Made by a program: the position numbers and the translations under genes. Of a stretch of DNA of 64,000 nt, positions 1 through 14,387 are shown piece after piece. The stretch spans positions 447,582-511,581 of the forward strand of contig VZTI01005062.1 in assembly GCA_013397865.1 (NCBI GenBank). The letters are read 5' to 3'. Origin of the DNA: Struthidea cinerea (lineage: Eukaryota; Chordata; Aves; Passeriformes; Corcoracidae). Numbering within the stretch: the first letter of the stretch is position 1; each line of letters opens with the position of its first letter. The notes beneath the pieces are model-generated. The model did no database searches and had not been told where the DNA came from. It was given only the letters and a program-made list of their open reading frames with translations.

Positions 1-2874
1 TTGTACCTCTTGGACCCCGGCGCTGTGTCTCAGCTGAAAACAGCATCAGTATCTGTTGCAGGGTCAGATTTTAATTCAGTGCTTGCTCTGAAGGAAGAAT
101 GGCCCTTATAGTGCTTAATCGACCACAGCATTTCTCAAGAAAGACCTGGGGTAGTCTCAGAGGTCTCCCATGCAAGTAGGAGCAATAATTACTGCTCACT
201 GATGAAATTGAGTGTATCATTATAGAGTGCAGTGGTCCTAATCCTAATAGACTAAGTCAAAAAGGGAGGAGGATTCTTAATTTGAAACTTCATTGTATTT
301 ATCAAAACCGAAACAAAACAATTTAAGTTGGTCTAATGTTGTTTTCAAGACCAGTTTGTATTCTGGAACTCTTTTGCTTTAGCCACCTGTCAGGTTCACA
401 GCTGTGCTTTTGCTGCCACCAAGGTCAAGAGAATCTACCCCCTATAAATCCTAAACTTAACCTCTATTTGATCCTCTGCCCTTCAAAGACCCCTCTGGCA
501 GTATATGCTGTTCTGAGCCTGCAATTATTGCACCACTCACATCAATTTGCCGTATTCACTCCAGTCTGTATGCTGTTAGTCAGTAGATCTGAATTATGTG
601 CAGTGACCTCTGCTGAAAAGTCATGCCCCCGATTAATACAATATTCCATCTCTTTTCTGTTCAATTTCTCCTTCGTAATTCCCTGCTGAAGCACATTTGC
701 CTTAATTCAATTGGATGCTCGATCTCTCTGCACAGGCCACCACCAAACGATCAAGGGCCTCACTGCAATTACAAGGAATCCTGCAAAGAGATGAATAAAG
801 TCTCAATTATGGAGCATTTAAAATGCAGACTGCACCATGGCTCTGCTAACACATCACCCCCTACAAGCACTGTGCAGTGAAATTGGAGATTGGGTCTCTA
901 ATATGAATTAGATTTCAGCAAGATCACTTACAGGTGTGTTTTTCCCCTTCAAACCAGCTCCCGTGAAAATTGTCTGCTCCACACGCCCTCTGCTCCCATT
1001 TAATTTGATTTCTTTTAAATACATAAGTGTTTTAGATATTTTCTGCAGATTATTTTTTAGCAAATTGAGGAGATAATTTTGGCTTTTTGGCAGACATATT
1101 AGTAGCATATTACTTTGGTGAAAATAGGACCCTGCCCATTTTTCCAAAAATTGCTCTCCAGTAATTTGGATAGCACTAACAGTGGCACACAGAGATAGTT
1201 TGGTTTGGGCCATTTTGTAATTACCTTTACAAAATGAACAGAGAAGGGCTTTCAGACGTCATTTTTTTTTCCCTTTCCCAAGATCTTCTCCCTGTTCAGG
1301 AAGGACATATTCTTCCCAGTTAAGAAGTGGTATTAGGACTCTGGAAATAGATATATGGATGTATTTTTGCTCATGGCTATGGTGTTGGTCATCGATCAAG
1401 TGTTTAATATCTTATTTAAAAACTTTTGCACTCTTTCAAATGGACACAGTAGTCATCATATTTCTGCCCTTACCAGTCTTACTTACTTTCTTATCTTACC
1501 TATCCAAGCTTAGTTTTTTAAGGTAATTGCTAACAACTACAAGCTGTAGATCATCTTAAAACAAATTTCCTGACACATTCATTTTATAACTATCTGCTCC
1601 AGAATGTACTGCTGCCCAGAAATGTGCTCATAAAATATTTTTTTTAAATGGATATAAGCAAAATAAAGATGGACTTATTTAAAATCCTCTAAAAAAGTTT
1701 TAGTGGTTTTGTTGCACGCTTGTATATTTAACTTAATCATAAGTACTTTATTTGATTGAACTTAGAATTTAATGTACTCATATTTTGCTAAGAAGGTACA
1801 TATTTGAAGTACTGAAAAGGGTAAATGTTCCATAACTCAGCTGTGTAAATACGTAAAATTCTGTTTATGGCATGAATCTAAATAACAAGCCCACGGTATC
1901 TTTTCACTTGTTTCTTTTTAGTCATCCTATAGTCACTCAAATTTGAGTTCAGGCTTTACTTGAAATTTTAATAGTCTTGGTGTAAAATGGAATTACAACT
2001 TACTTGTTAGTAATATTCTTGATAAAAAGTCTTTTTATTTCCTTTATTTTTATTTCAAACACTGTTCTTGTACAAGAGGATAATTAATATTCTGACAGCA
2101 ATTTCTATTAGAACGGGGGAAAACCATTATTGCATCTTAGTTGAAAGTTTGGATAACTCCCTAGCAAGAAATATTTCATTATTTGTTCTTGAGTACCCCC
2201 AAATCTGTTCTTGTTTCTGCCTTCATGATCTAGTCTATAACTCAGAAAAGAAACAAACACACTTAGTCGTTTAAGTAAGTCAGCTGCTTGCAGAAGACAC
2301 CATTAGTTTATTAGGATCCAAAAAAGGTGTAAATCTTCTAAGTACTTCTCAGGTTGACTGCTAAAGTCTATTGGATGATCTGCACCAGTCTCCAACCACT
2401 GTCTGTATGAGCCAAGAGCTTCTCCAAGTACATGTTTAGTCAGTGGATTTTTTTTGCTTGTTTTAGTGCTATTATTTAGAGCTATTCTCATGTGTTGAGA
2501 CAAGGGAATTACTGCTACATTTTTTAAAACAGAGCTTTCTGGTGTAATTGTCAACATTTTTATTTCTTTTTTACCTTTGTGCTTTTCACCTCTTTATTCC
2601 CTGCATGATTTCCACACAGTCAACTCCCACATCTTGTTTTATGTAAGTCAGAAATAAATACTGAGGGTGCTGTGACGTCATTATCATAATAATCAGTACA
2701 GCCCAGATTACAGTTCAGATCATGCTCTTATCTCATTCCTAATAGACATGGCTGCACTTAGAGGAGATGGTCAGAGTTTATGCAGACAGGGACCAACATA
2801 TATACAAGGCAAACATAAAAGTGTAAAGGCTGTTTACTTTTGTGAGAAAAGCAAGAATGGTAACATACAGTAGA
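1..2874. other. Non-coding AT-rich DNA, no gene seen
   Basis: No exon, RNA gene or recognisable repeat is visible. Open frames are short and lack any familiar domain. The stretch at about 620-960 is less A/T-monotonous and carries several homeodomain-type TAATTA/TTAATT cores, so it could be a conserved non-coding element; that is inference only. Confidence 0.6.
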
Positions 2875-2955
2875 GACATAACATACACCATAACACAACA
2901 TAACATAACATAACATAACATAACATAACATAACATAACATGACATAGCATAGCA
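2875..2955. repeat. (CATAA)n pentanucleotide microsatellite
   Basis: A pure run of about nine CATAA units lies at 2897-2940, flanked on both sides by degenerate copies such as CATACACCATAACA and CATGACATAGCATAG. The degenerate edges suggest an old array that has been partly re-purified in its centre. The open frame across it on the minus strand (a repeating C-Y-V-M-L pattern) is a by-product of the repeat. Confidence 0.9.
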
Positions 2956-3964
2956 ACACAGATCTCTTATCAAAAGAAAAATTGATCTATGAGAAACAGT
3001 TTTTAAAAAACATTTAACAATGTAAAACTATTGATTCTAATTCACAGTCACAGACATCTTTGGAAATAAGGTTTTAGAAGATAAAGAAAACTAAGCATTT
3101 GTACGTCTGGTGAGAATATGTGCAGTCACATTGCAGAGGAAAGATATGTAAACAGAAAAAAGCTACAAACCCTTGACTTATGCAATGAACTAATCTCTAA
3201 TGAAAAGCAGTTAGAAAAGTTCTCTATGGACAGTTTGTTGCATAATTGTTTAAAATTAATTTATTGTCATCTTTCTCTGAAGCATCTGGTACTAGTCACC
3301 GTCAGAAAAGGGATATTGGGGTTGGCAGCCTGTAAGTTTGAGTCATTAAGTTAATTGCTGTGATGCTACTGCCTTGTATGAACTGCTATACAACATAGTT
3401 CTTAGCCACAACGTGGCTTTCTGTAAAAATGTTCATTGTCATGGCAACAGAAGTAGGAGGACCGATTTCCTTTTTGAGGATTTTAGCAAGATCAGCCATA
3501 TGACAGACTGTACCCTTTCTTTGTTTTTTTGGTGTAGGCACTACACTTCTTGAAAAGGGAGCTGGAGGTCATCTATAACCCTCTGAAGGATGAGGGAAAA
3601 TGGTTTTTTGGTAGAAATTGCCCAGACACAGATGAGATTTTTAAGAAATTAGAGGGAGAAAGGCTACCAAAAGAACATACAGAAGGAAACAGCCTGCAGC
3701 TCCAAAAGCATTAAAGATAATGCTCAGAGAAACAGGAACTGGAGACATTGCTGGGCCCAAGGCACTACAAAAAAGTGTCAAGAGGGGTTGTGTATTTTGC
3801 TGCATGTCAGAAAGCCACTGAGATAGCTGACACAATGGTCCAGCTACTAGGACACAGTGGACTAGGGGAAGCTGGCTTACAATCATTTTTATTACTACTC
3901 CATCCTAGTTCCTGTATTTAAAAAATTAATTAACCTACTTTATTTTCTACTAAAACTGAGATAT
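2956..3964. other. Non-coding DNA, nothing identified
   Basis: No gene or repeat recognised. The part at 3530-3890 has a more balanced base composition than its surroundings but gives no convincing protein in any frame. Confidence 0.5.
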
Positions 3965-3992
3965 TTTGTTTGTTTGTTTGTTTGTTTGTTTG
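3965..3992. repeat. (TTTG)7 microsatellite
   Basis: Seven perfect TTTG units, 28 bp. Short simple repeat with no associated mobile element tail that I can recognise. Confidence 0.9.
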
Positions 3993-6900
3993 AAAACTTT
4001 TGGGTATTGTTTAGGAAACTCAGTGCAAAGGTCTAAATTCCCTGCAGAATTGTGACTAACTCAAGATCTCATCTCAAGCCAGTCAGTGGAAGATCTCTTC
4101 TTCGCTTCCTTGCTGTCAGACTCAAGCCTCTAACCAAAATAGGAATCTCTCGTTAATCTTCTCTCAGATCATAACTGGTGCTGCAGTCACAAGGGTAGAA
4201 GATGCCACTATTTCAGGAGAGCCAGCCAGGTCGGATCCTACAAATATCTCAAACTGGAGACACATGACAGAAGCTGACTAAAACGATGCCTGCCTAAGGA
4301 GCTTTAAAACTTACTGTGGTTTATCAGTTCATCACAGGTACAACACATTCAGACTAATGTGTAAACATGGCAAATGGCCTATATTCAGAGCCTTGATTAT
4401 ACCTTTGTAAATCCCCCTCAGGTGAGCTATCTTCTGCATTGCCACAATGAAGGCAGCTTGGTTTCTGTGAACCTTTAATGTCTGAAACTTCCCTGTCAGT
4501 TCTTCTGCATTGTCTCCTCTTTGTCTGGGCTCTGGGAGCCCACAGCCTCCTTTGGCACATGCCTTATTCTTTGAGAACGAAAGGTACCAAGCCCAAATAA
4601 AAGTACATCAGCTTTCAATTAATAACCCAGATATTGCTGTCATAATTCCTTTGATTGCTGGTGCAAGAGGCTTTACTTGAATCCTTGCTGTTGTGTGCTA
4701 ATACTGAATCTAAAAATAAAAGTAAAACACCAGTTTCCATTAACAATGCTGTGCATTCAGACAGGGTTGCACTTAAAAATCAAAAAGGTTAGACAGACAG
4801 TTTGTCACAAATATGAATACTTTCCTCATGCATTCAGCTACAAAGCTTGTTATTTGCTATGCTAGAATGAAATCTTGATCCTGCTAAAATAGATGAGACC
4901 TTTTTATTATCTTGCACACAGCTGGGATTTCAGATTGAAGAATAAAAGTTACATGAGAATGTTTGAAGACATTAATGTTTCAGTAAAAAAAATCTTAATA
5001 AGGGAATGAAAAGAATTTGCAGATTAGTATCAGTAAATTCTAAACTGGAGAACAGTTAATAAATAAAGACTACTTCTTTAAAAGAGATAAAAATCAGATA
5101 TTATAGCAAGTAGCTACTTTGCAGCAGCCTAATTAAACTATGATGAAATAGTCTTTTTTTTCAGCATACTTACTTGTGCTGTGCATTTTTTAAGCAGCAA
5201 AAATAATTATTGTCTTTCAAATAGATTAAATTTTGTCATTATTTTTTAAAAAGTAATTAACCTGAAACAGCCTCTAAAATCAACTTACTAATTATTAATC
5301 AGTAATATAATAGGTTAGTGAAACATACAAGACAGAAATTAGGATCAGATGTAATATTTTGACTGTAAGGTTTTTATGGCCTGAGAAAGAAAGCAGAAGG
5401 CTTTCTTTTACTTTATTTTCTTGTACGACAAAGAACCAACAATCATCTTTAATCTTCTATTTCTTTTGTCAATTTTAGTTCATTTGCTTTTAAGTTTCAT
5501 TCCATGCATTCATTTAAGAATATCCCTGTTATTACATACTAAGATTCTATCATAAAATTCATGCAAATCCAGTGACTTCAAATAGTTTCACAGACTTACA
5601 GCCCTAGGGCAGATCTATTTACAGAGTGCAGCCACTGCCCCAAGCCAGTGCATCCTAGTTCGGGATTGCTGAAATAGTGTCCCTTACATGGAATGGCAGT
5701 TGTTTTACATTTCTTTCTTTTAAGGTTCCTGTTACTTCTTCTTTGGAGGCTCTTTTCAAGGCTTTCTGAGTTATCCCAGTCCTTAACAAACACAAAACAG
5801 TTTGTAAGGTATATCTAGGAAGACATAACTTAAAAGAATTTTGTGCAGTTTCTTTGTTTAAAGTGAGCGAGAAATAAGGTCAGGGATAGTTATCTCCTGG
5901 GCCCCAATAATTTATTTTTTCAAAACAGGTAAAATAAAACATCCCTTTCCATCAGGAGAGTGAGAAATACACTCAGTTCTTGTCCTTGATGTCTATGACA
6001 TTCAAGAACTATCAACGTTCCTCCATCTAGGGGAAGATCTTGATCCAAAAAGTAACCACAGCACGACATACCGCCTTCTTGCACAAGAGCACAGCTCTGC
6101 AGTAGACCCTCTCCATAAATAGACTCAATACAAAGGTAAATCTGTGAGAAAGGAAAAGAAAAAAGCACAGCATGTCTACTGGGGTCACAGACTTCTATCT
6201 ATCCAGTATCCCAAAATACAAGGTATATGAAGTCCTGCTGCCACTATTCAGCACAAACAATGCTACTGCTCTTCCACGTTTTTCTGAGTTCCCTTTTGGC
6301 ACTTCTTTGGAGCACATTCTTCATACCTCTTTTTCTACCACATTTTTACATCCTTTCTTCATAAAAATAGTCTTTTTACATATTTAAGACTTAATTTAAT
6401 TTAGTAATCCATTAAATCATGTAACTTTCACCTTGAGAACAATGAAAACACTACCAAAAAAAAAAAAAAAAAAAGTCCACCGTTTGAAGGATTAAGGTCT
6501 GTCCTTTGACAAAGGGCAATGAATTCAATTGATTACAACCATGTCAAGACATGCTTCTCTCCTTTTATTTGCTGTCCTAGTCTCTAACTAGGGCTATGAG
6601 ATTAAACTAGAGTAGAGAGTAGATTATGAGCCTAAGACACTGACAGAAATCAGAAGTAAAGCTCGTAAGTCAACAAATTTAGACTTTATTTTAAATGCTG
6701 TATGCTAACAAACCCTCAGTTTGAGAAGTGCCCTCAGTACATTGAAAACATGTGAATAATGTATAGTAATATTAATTGAGAGCTGAGTGAATAGACTAGA
6801 TGGTTTTCACAGGATATTCTGCTTCTGAAAGTGACAGGCTGTTATTCCACAAGGCCAAATGTCCTTGAAATGGATGAGGTAATGACCAGGTTTGGAGATG

Positions 6901-9264
6901 ATTCAGATAAATTTCAAGAAAAAGTTTGCTGGCAGAAATAGTAATTATTTGGATGGATTTGTATAATTTTAAGCAGAATATATTTATAGTTTTCTGAGAA
7001 GCATTCATTGTAAAAGGCCGTTGATTATTTTGTACGCTAATTGTCCCTGTCAGAGAGACGTCCTTCAGGACTCTGCTGGTAATTCTGGCACTGCAGTTAC
7101 CCCAAATGATATTCCTCAAGTATGTGGTAGAAATACTCTGATCCACTCATACTGATTTCTGTGTGATATTTGTCTTTACCACCACAGTGCTTGAAAATTA
7201 CATCATAGAATGAGCTACATCCCTCCATCATCAAGGAATTAATAGAAAAATAATCTGTAGCATTTGGGAGACTGTATCACCCTTTCACACTACCAAAGTG
7301 GGTGGGAGAGTAACACTGATTTCTTACTGTGCATCATGGCTTCCTTTCTCTTGGAAGTCTACAATGCCATTGCATTTCTTAGTAAGACTCTTGCACATGT
7401 ACGCCTTTAATTTTTCTTCTCACTGCCTAGAAATGTTAAAGATTTAGCATTTCACGTTACCTTGGTCTTTTACATAACGTTATTTTAATGTGCAATGGCA
7501 CAACTGATGATCCCTTAAATGGTGATCGCTACACCATGATTTTGACTAGGAAGGAATTTAGAAAGCAAATAAACCCAACAGTCTGCCAAGCTAAGTATTC
7601 ACCAATGAAAAAGTCTTTAGACATATCCTTATTACTGCAGTTATTTTTCCTTACAAAGCCTCCAAGAATCCTTAGTGATTTTAATGATTTAAAAACCTGG
7701 TTATACAAAACAGAGACCATATGGTTGTCAATGCTGCAGATCCATTACAAAGAATGCAGTTACAATCAGCTGCATTTTTGAGAAATGAGTTGGTAATATC
7801 ATAAAACTTACATAACACAGTTTTATCTTTCTTCTGGAGATTTATGAGGCCAAAAGGACCTCATGAAGGCATCACCTTTTATGCTTATCATGAATTGCAT
7901 GAATAAAGGATAAGAACTAATTTAGATGCTCAAACTGAAGCCAGTATAATCTTAGCATGGCTGAGGGAAGAAGGAAAAAACCAATGTAACTATAAATCAT
8001 ATTTGTTTTTCTTCAGTCTCCAGTGCAATTTAGAAAAGTCCGTGGCTCCCTAAATTATGCTCAGCTGTCTAAAGCCCTAGGGGTTAAGTCCTGTGTCTGA
8101 AAAGTGCCATGGGAGAAAAATGTCATGACTTCTCTCTCCAGACCAGGAGGAGATAAGACTCTCAGCACCACCAAGGCTCACCTTGGGGAAAGACGTTTAG
8201 GAGACAATTGCTGCATTATGTGTTTGTGTGCATGTTCATAGCAGACAGTACCATCTTCTTTAAGCAATCAGCTACATCTCACCCAGCTTCTATTGGGGTT
8301 ATTCACAGAATGGCTGTCAGCATTTTCCAATTACATGTTTGTCATCCCATCAAGGGGATAAGGAGGGATGGAATCAGCACATCATAAATGTCAGGTAGGG
8401 ATGCAGTCAGAGGAAAACTGAAATCCATGTGTATAGAAATATAATCAGAAAGATTGCTATTTAAATATGGCCAACACTCTGGGTCGAGGTCATCAGGGCC
8501 ACTGTCGACTGTAGCTGATTTTGATTGTGTACACTGGGTTCAGAGTTTGCATTTTTATGGTCTTAAGATTTCACATGAGTTTTTGTTGCTCTTGTTGCTT
8601 GGGTTTTTTACAGTGGGGTAAAACTTAATACATACAGGTTTTTGTTATTGTTGGGGTCTTTTTTATGAAGAGTATTATACCACACAACAGAAAAAAAATA
8701 TTCATATACCTTCAAAAGGGACTAACTCTAATTTAATTTCATTTCATTGAATTTCATTTTCATAAAGCTTAAAAAGTCACCCTGCAGGATCCATATGGAG
8801 GAAGAAAAATAATTAGGTTTTAATCTCCAGTTAGAAAACTGAAGGTTTCAGGAAACGTCTTGGAAAATCTGCATGTAACCTAGGAGTTGTGAGTTGAGGA
8901 CCTCTGAGCCACTATAATAATAGCATCAATCTACCTGGAATCTGCCTGGAAGACAGTGCTAAGTAAGGAGTGTCTGCTGCTAAAACCTTCCGGCACTTCC
9001 TTTGACAAGACTGAACAGAAAAATTTTTGCTTTCAGAGCTTGGTAACTATTTCTGCAGTCTCATCGTTTAAAGATTTAAAGGTGATCTAGGTGTTCAGCT
9101 ATACTGTGGGTATTTAAGTGGGCAGAAAGTTCAGAGAAAAAGACACAAAGGAAACACTGCTGTTAGTGCCACCAGGAGTAGAAGAACCTCCCTGCATCCA
9201 CAATGAGGAGTAACTAATTTCTCTGAGGAGCTTTTGAGCAGGAAATTCTTGGATGAACTAAGCA
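3993..9264. other. Non-coding AT-rich DNA
   Basis: No gene is supported. The longest frames (such as 6796-7146 on the minus strand, 116 aa) have no recognisable domain, no codon bias and no flanking splice sites that would make an exon credible. A 19-bp poly-A run at 6456-6474 is not preceded by a recognisable retrocopy. The bases at 9265-9303 are a short TA- and GA-rich tract. Confidence 0.55.
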
Positions 9265-9303
9265 ATCTATATCCATATATATATATCTAGAGAGAGAGAT
9301 ACA

Positions 9304-12072
9304 CGCACTATCTAAAGTTCTACTTACTGCTCCGTGTACCTCTGAACCTTTTTCTCCACAGAATGTACCGCATACCATGTATTATTGAAGCTATCATAAC
9401 ACCCAGGTAAAAATCACACAAACTGTGAACTGCAAATTCTTTGCAGATTTCCCGTTGTAAACATGCATTTTTCGCCCTGGAGATCTTGTTAATGGAAGTG
9501 CTAAGATAGAAGTAATAAGTATCTGATAAGTCACATTTTCTCTTTGTTCATCTCTTACTGATTTTATGCCTAGCCTTTTAGTACAGGACTCAACTCTTTC
9601 TTGAAGTCACAAGCATTGCCTCTGTCTTGGGACCCTCACAGGAGATTTTCCAAAGCACAAGGGATAGCACTTTCAGGTGTAAGTTACTGTTTAACTTTTT
9701 ATTCAAGTCCATATTGGTTAGAAAGTTCTATCATATGATGGCTGTAGCCTACTGTATGAATGCATCTAAGATTAGCTGAATCTCACCCACACTGAATATG
9801 TATTCACCTAATTAAAACCCTCATCTGGCTCTTATCAGCATGCCTGCTAATCTCCTAGCAAAGTCATGAAAGAATGTAAAGGCTGTAATAATTTCTTTAG
9901 GACAGAGCTGCACTTGAGGCATATTAGTGTTAGAAAGCTGGTACTGCCACTATTTGTCTTATGAATAAAGGATTTCCATCTCTGTGGCCATCAGCATGAA
10001 GCCTTTAAAAAGCCATAAATTCACTAAGAAAGTAATTTAAAATCTCTGAAACAGATCTCTATGGGCAAAATGACAAATTGTACAGCCCAAATGCACAGCT
10101 CCACAGCCCTCCCTAAACTGATTCTTTTTAACCATGCCAGTATTTGTTGTGCTCACCTGTGGTAACTGCCACCACTTCCATTTTTCAAACAGCAAGAAAT
10201 GTATTACCACCATTGTTAAAAGGCTCCATAAGGCAATTACAGGAGAAGCCATGCCACAGGATTGTCAAATTAGCTGTGCAGGTTAGGCTGCAACAGCAAA
10301 ACCACAGGGACTCTGCAGCTGTTGTGCAGGAGGTAAAGCTTGTGCTGGACTTGAACGAGTCCACTAAAAAGCCCCGAGGAAGCAGAGGGGCCATGGCAAA
10401 GACCTTACTACAGGAAATGTAAAAGGTAGGTGTACTCTTCCACCATCGCCTGCCAGAAAGTGAATTTACACTAACAGTCATGGGACTTGCGATGCAAATC
10501 ATTCCCTTCCCCTTTTCCTCCTGGACAGGCTGCCCCCACTCAGTACTAATGCACACCAAATCTCCATCTTAAAGGAAAAAAGACCAGCGCATTGCTTCCA
10601 GTATCACAGAGGGCAGGAGCTAGGAAAAGAGCCCCAGGTCTCTGCACACACCTAGACTCTGGCTCAACCTGTTTGCTGTCTTTCAGCGTAGGGGTGAAAC
10701 AGTATACAAACTGCATGTGTTTTTCTATAGGAACACAAGAAATAAATCAAAGGCTGAAGTCAAGACCAGAGCTCGGTTCTCGGTGGTAAACACCCCTACA
10801 ACATGCAAATGAAGTTGCATAACTGGAAACCACAGAGCCAGTGAGATAGCCCCTGAGGTCTCTTCACATGATACTGAGCTTATTCCAGGTTTTTGTGGTA
10901 TATGTGATAGCACCACTGGTTTATTTTTTTTTCAATGACCATGGGTCACAGTCCGTAGCTGTATAGCTCTGGATAGATAAGTGCCTTTGAAGGATTCTAG
11001 GTAAGAAACTGTTTCCCTCAAAACCAAAAGAATTTAAAACATTCCAGGATGAAAATCCCTGTTACCTCCCAAATAGTTTCGATAATTATTCCTGGTGGAA
11101 CAATTCCTGACTCCTGCTGGTAACTGGCTTGTGCTCCAAAGCTCAACAGCTCTTGTAAACTGAATTCTACCTTATGTAATTGCAGCAGCTGTTTATATTT
11201 GACACAGTACCTTTTCTTCAGAAAAGATTCAAAGGGTTTTGCTGTGATTTCCAGACAGGCTTATACTACACATACAATAGCTACTCATACAATAATAGTG
11301 AATATCACCCTTCCTATTTTAATAGGGCTGTGTTTATGGACAATAAAGTACACAAAGTAAATTTCAACTTATGGATATGGCTAAGCCAACAGCAAAACTA
11401 GAATAACAAGGCAGTACTGCAAAGAGAAAGGCCTTGAAATGTGCAAGTAACAATAAGGTTTTCGGACTCACTTGCCCTTGAGAGGACATTCTGTAGGAGA
11501 GAATCAATGCACAGAAAGCAATTCTAAAATATGCTAAATGGAGAAGCATATTTTGATTGGATAAACCAAAAGAAAGATGTCTCTAATTTGGCCACTTAAT
11601 TGGTCAGCTAAAGTAAGAGGGACGAGAGAGATTCTGAAAATAATCACATTAAAATTATAAAAATCAATACAATATTTCACAAGTATGCCATGCAGTAAGT
11701 GCAAAAGCAGAAAAATTGTAATGCATAAATCTGTAAGCGTCAGCTTAGCTATGACCTTTGGAATAGGCGGCACAGATTTGAAGACACGTTTCTGATGCTG
11801 GTTAAATCTGAAAGGCACTGAAAAGTCACAATAGATATGCATACATTGAGAAAAAAAGGCTACTGCAAAAAACTCCAGAAACTACTATTATTAGCTAGAT
11901 AAGTGAAGAACAGCTGTCATGACAACCCAATTCATGTAAATGGCAAGAAATAAATACGACTATAATCAAGGTACCTCAGTAACTCTTTAATGACTTGAAG
12001 AGAGAAGCGTCCTCAAAGGTCGGAGTAGCTTATGTAGTTCACATCTACACCTCAGGCATTCACCTCCTGAAC
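9304..12072. other. Non-coding DNA, weak unexplained ORF inside
   Basis: No gene is supported. The frame at 10144-10422 (plus, 92 aa) ends in a stop 5 bp before an AGGTAGG donor-like site and is somewhat polar and helix-like, but I recognise no family and the minus strand holds an overlapping longer frame, so it is most likely chance. The rest is AT-rich with no visible repeat. Confidence 0.5.
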
Positions 12073-12136
12073 CTCAGCTGGTGTAAATGGACTAATTGGA
12101 CTGAGGTTAGCCACACTGATTTTAACATCTGCTGGG
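12073..12136. repeat. Ancient hairpin-type repeat relic (MITE/SINE-like)
   Basis: Imperfect inverted arms, CTCAGCTGGTGTAAAT at 12073-12088 and GATTTTAACATCTGCTGGG at 12118-12136, flank a 29-bp loop. The arms read as diverged copies of the CAGCTGGTGTAAAT / ATTTACACCAGCTG pair that I remember as a common ancient repeat of turtles, crocodilians and birds. The inverted arms are seen directly; the family assignment is from memory and not checked. Confidence 0.45.
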
Positions 12137-14387
12137 AATTTTTCCCTCTTCTTTGCTCTGTAAGGCTAAATAACGGGGTTTATTACTTTATGTGTCCTTG
12201 TTCCTTCTGGTTCTTTTTCTCTAGGGATGACATATAACTTGTTTTACCGCCATGGTGTATTTTTTATGAGTTAATAAGCCCAGACTAAAGCTGAAGTATG
12301 CAGCTGGTTTAAAAAGAAGATCAGTGGACTGTTATTCTTCAGGAAATACCTCTCTAAAAAATTTGGAAATAAATATTTATGTAAAAGGAATGTCTCAAAT
12401 ACTATCTTTTTGAAATAGAGCTATTTGGTTTTGCATCATTTTGAGACAGCTTTATGTAACTGAGAACTCACTAATAATCAAATTCTGTTATGTGAATGCC
12501 TTGCTTTTTCAGAAATATGTATTTTTCAACACTGAAAATTTTAAGATCTTTGAGCTGTTCATGTCCAGATGAAAAAACAAAACAAAACAAAAAAATCAAA
12601 CACAAAAAAAGCAAAAAACCACCAATGCTGAAAAAACAGCCAAGCATAAAATTTCCCAAATCAAATCATTTTGGTTTTTTTGTCATAAAGGTAGCTTCAT
12701 GGCATCAGGCACCCTTACCAGAGAAGACAAATACTTATCTGAGTTATTTGTAAGGATAGTCTTAAAAATAGCTGTTGCTAAAATTCTTGCTCCATTAAAA
12801 AAGATTTTCATATAAACTATTGATTACTTGAGTTTTTTGGACAATAAGTAAATACTTGTAACGAATTAAGGTACCAGTTAATTGAGTAGGTGACCTGAAA
12901 TTTCATACAATTTTTTAAAACTGATATGTGGAACTATTATTTTTTCTTACCAATGACCATTAGTGACTTCTCTAACTGCTCTTCCATACGTTAAATTTTA
13001 TCTGGTCAACTATCTCTGAGAAGCTGAGCATCTAATTTCAAAACAGGTATTTTGACATTTTGGAGTTGTTTCTGCAGGTCCTTTTCTACTCTGTTATCTG
13101 GCCATGAGTTTTGGCCATGGGTTTGTATCTCGTGTGGTAAAGCATTTAAGTTTTAAAGGTATTCAGTTGTGCAAGAGTTGAAGCAAACCATATTCTGGAT
13201 TGAAAGGTTCCCAGTTCCTGACAGATGGCCTTCTTCATCCTAAAAGAAAATGAAACCTGCCATTTTTATTCATGCAGAATATCAGGCAACTTCCTATTGT
13301 TGTTGAAATAAGTGGAATGATCCCCTTCCACTTTGAAAAAATAGCAAAAAGTCAAGTAGCACATATCACCAGCACTGCCGCACTTTTATGAGCAGACCAT
13401 TAAAAACACAACAGTATCAGAACTGTATTTTTACTTCTGAATATATTTATACTTCACTCAAAAGTAGCCTTTCAAAGGTGTGTCTACTAACAGGAAATTT
13501 TCTTTTTAGATTATTTCTTTTAACATTTTTCTTCACAATACATCTCTGAAGTTCAGGCAAGAGCTGAGCTAATACCAAAAATATTTTTTCAATGAATATT
13601 TGTTTCAACAGCTACATGAATTCTTGAAATACTCTTTGAATGCTTTGGATGATTACTTTTTGCAAGCATTCATGCACCAAGTTTTATGAACACCTGCTCT
13701 GAAGTTATTTTTAAACCAACATCAATAAATAGGCAATGAGGATTTTTTTTCACAATGTGAATTTAAGAAGCTATGGCCACATTGGCTTAGTCCTTCAGCT
13801 TTCTAAGAGACAAAGTGAACTTTTAAAAGTTCTTATCACTACTGAAACAAAAGTTTGGTGATTCATTACCTGGTAACTCTCTTGTCATTGTCATGAGTAA
13901 AGTGAGAGTAAATGATTCCATACAGAAGAGGGCAAGGGCTGACGAGAGGCACATCCAGAACACACAGAATTTACAAGTGACTGAAAGACAGTTCCTCTTT
14001 GTATGTAATCTGTTCAGACTGTGCATCTCACCCCATCTGATCTCTCTGGCTATTTCTTGATCTTTAAAAAAATGGTGACTGTGAGAATTACAGTAAGAAA
14101 GAAACAATCAACCTCTTTTCTCCATGGGTTACACTATGCAAAGATTTGTAAGAGTCTGGAAGTAAACAGCCATACTCCTACTCAACAGGCAGAATGCTGA
14201 ATATGACTCCTTCTGGATCAAATGCTCATTGCCAGGAAAAGAGTTCTAGAATAGGAGATCTATGCTGTCATCTATCATGTACCTATTATCTCCTTAAGCA
14301 TCTAAGATCTACTGAGGCAATAAGCTTGCCAACCTAATTGTTAAATTTATTATGTTTCATTAATATCTTTCTATCAATCATATTGAG
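12137..14387. other. Non-coding AT-rich DNA
   Basis: No gene seen. An A-rich tract at about 12571-12625 (AAAAC/AAAAAT-like) is low complexity. The remainder shows no repeat or exon that I can name. Confidence 0.55.

Noticed and set aside
2758..2973. 71-aa minus-strand frame with a repeating C-Y-V-M-L pattern
   Set aside because: Product of the CATAA microsatellite.
6456..6474. Poly-A run as the tail of a processed pseudogene
   Set aside because: No gene-like sequence precedes it and no flanking duplication was found.
10144..10422. 92-aa plus-strand frame ending near an AGGTAGG donor-like site
   Set aside because: No recognisable family, an overlapping longer antisense frame, and no partner exon.
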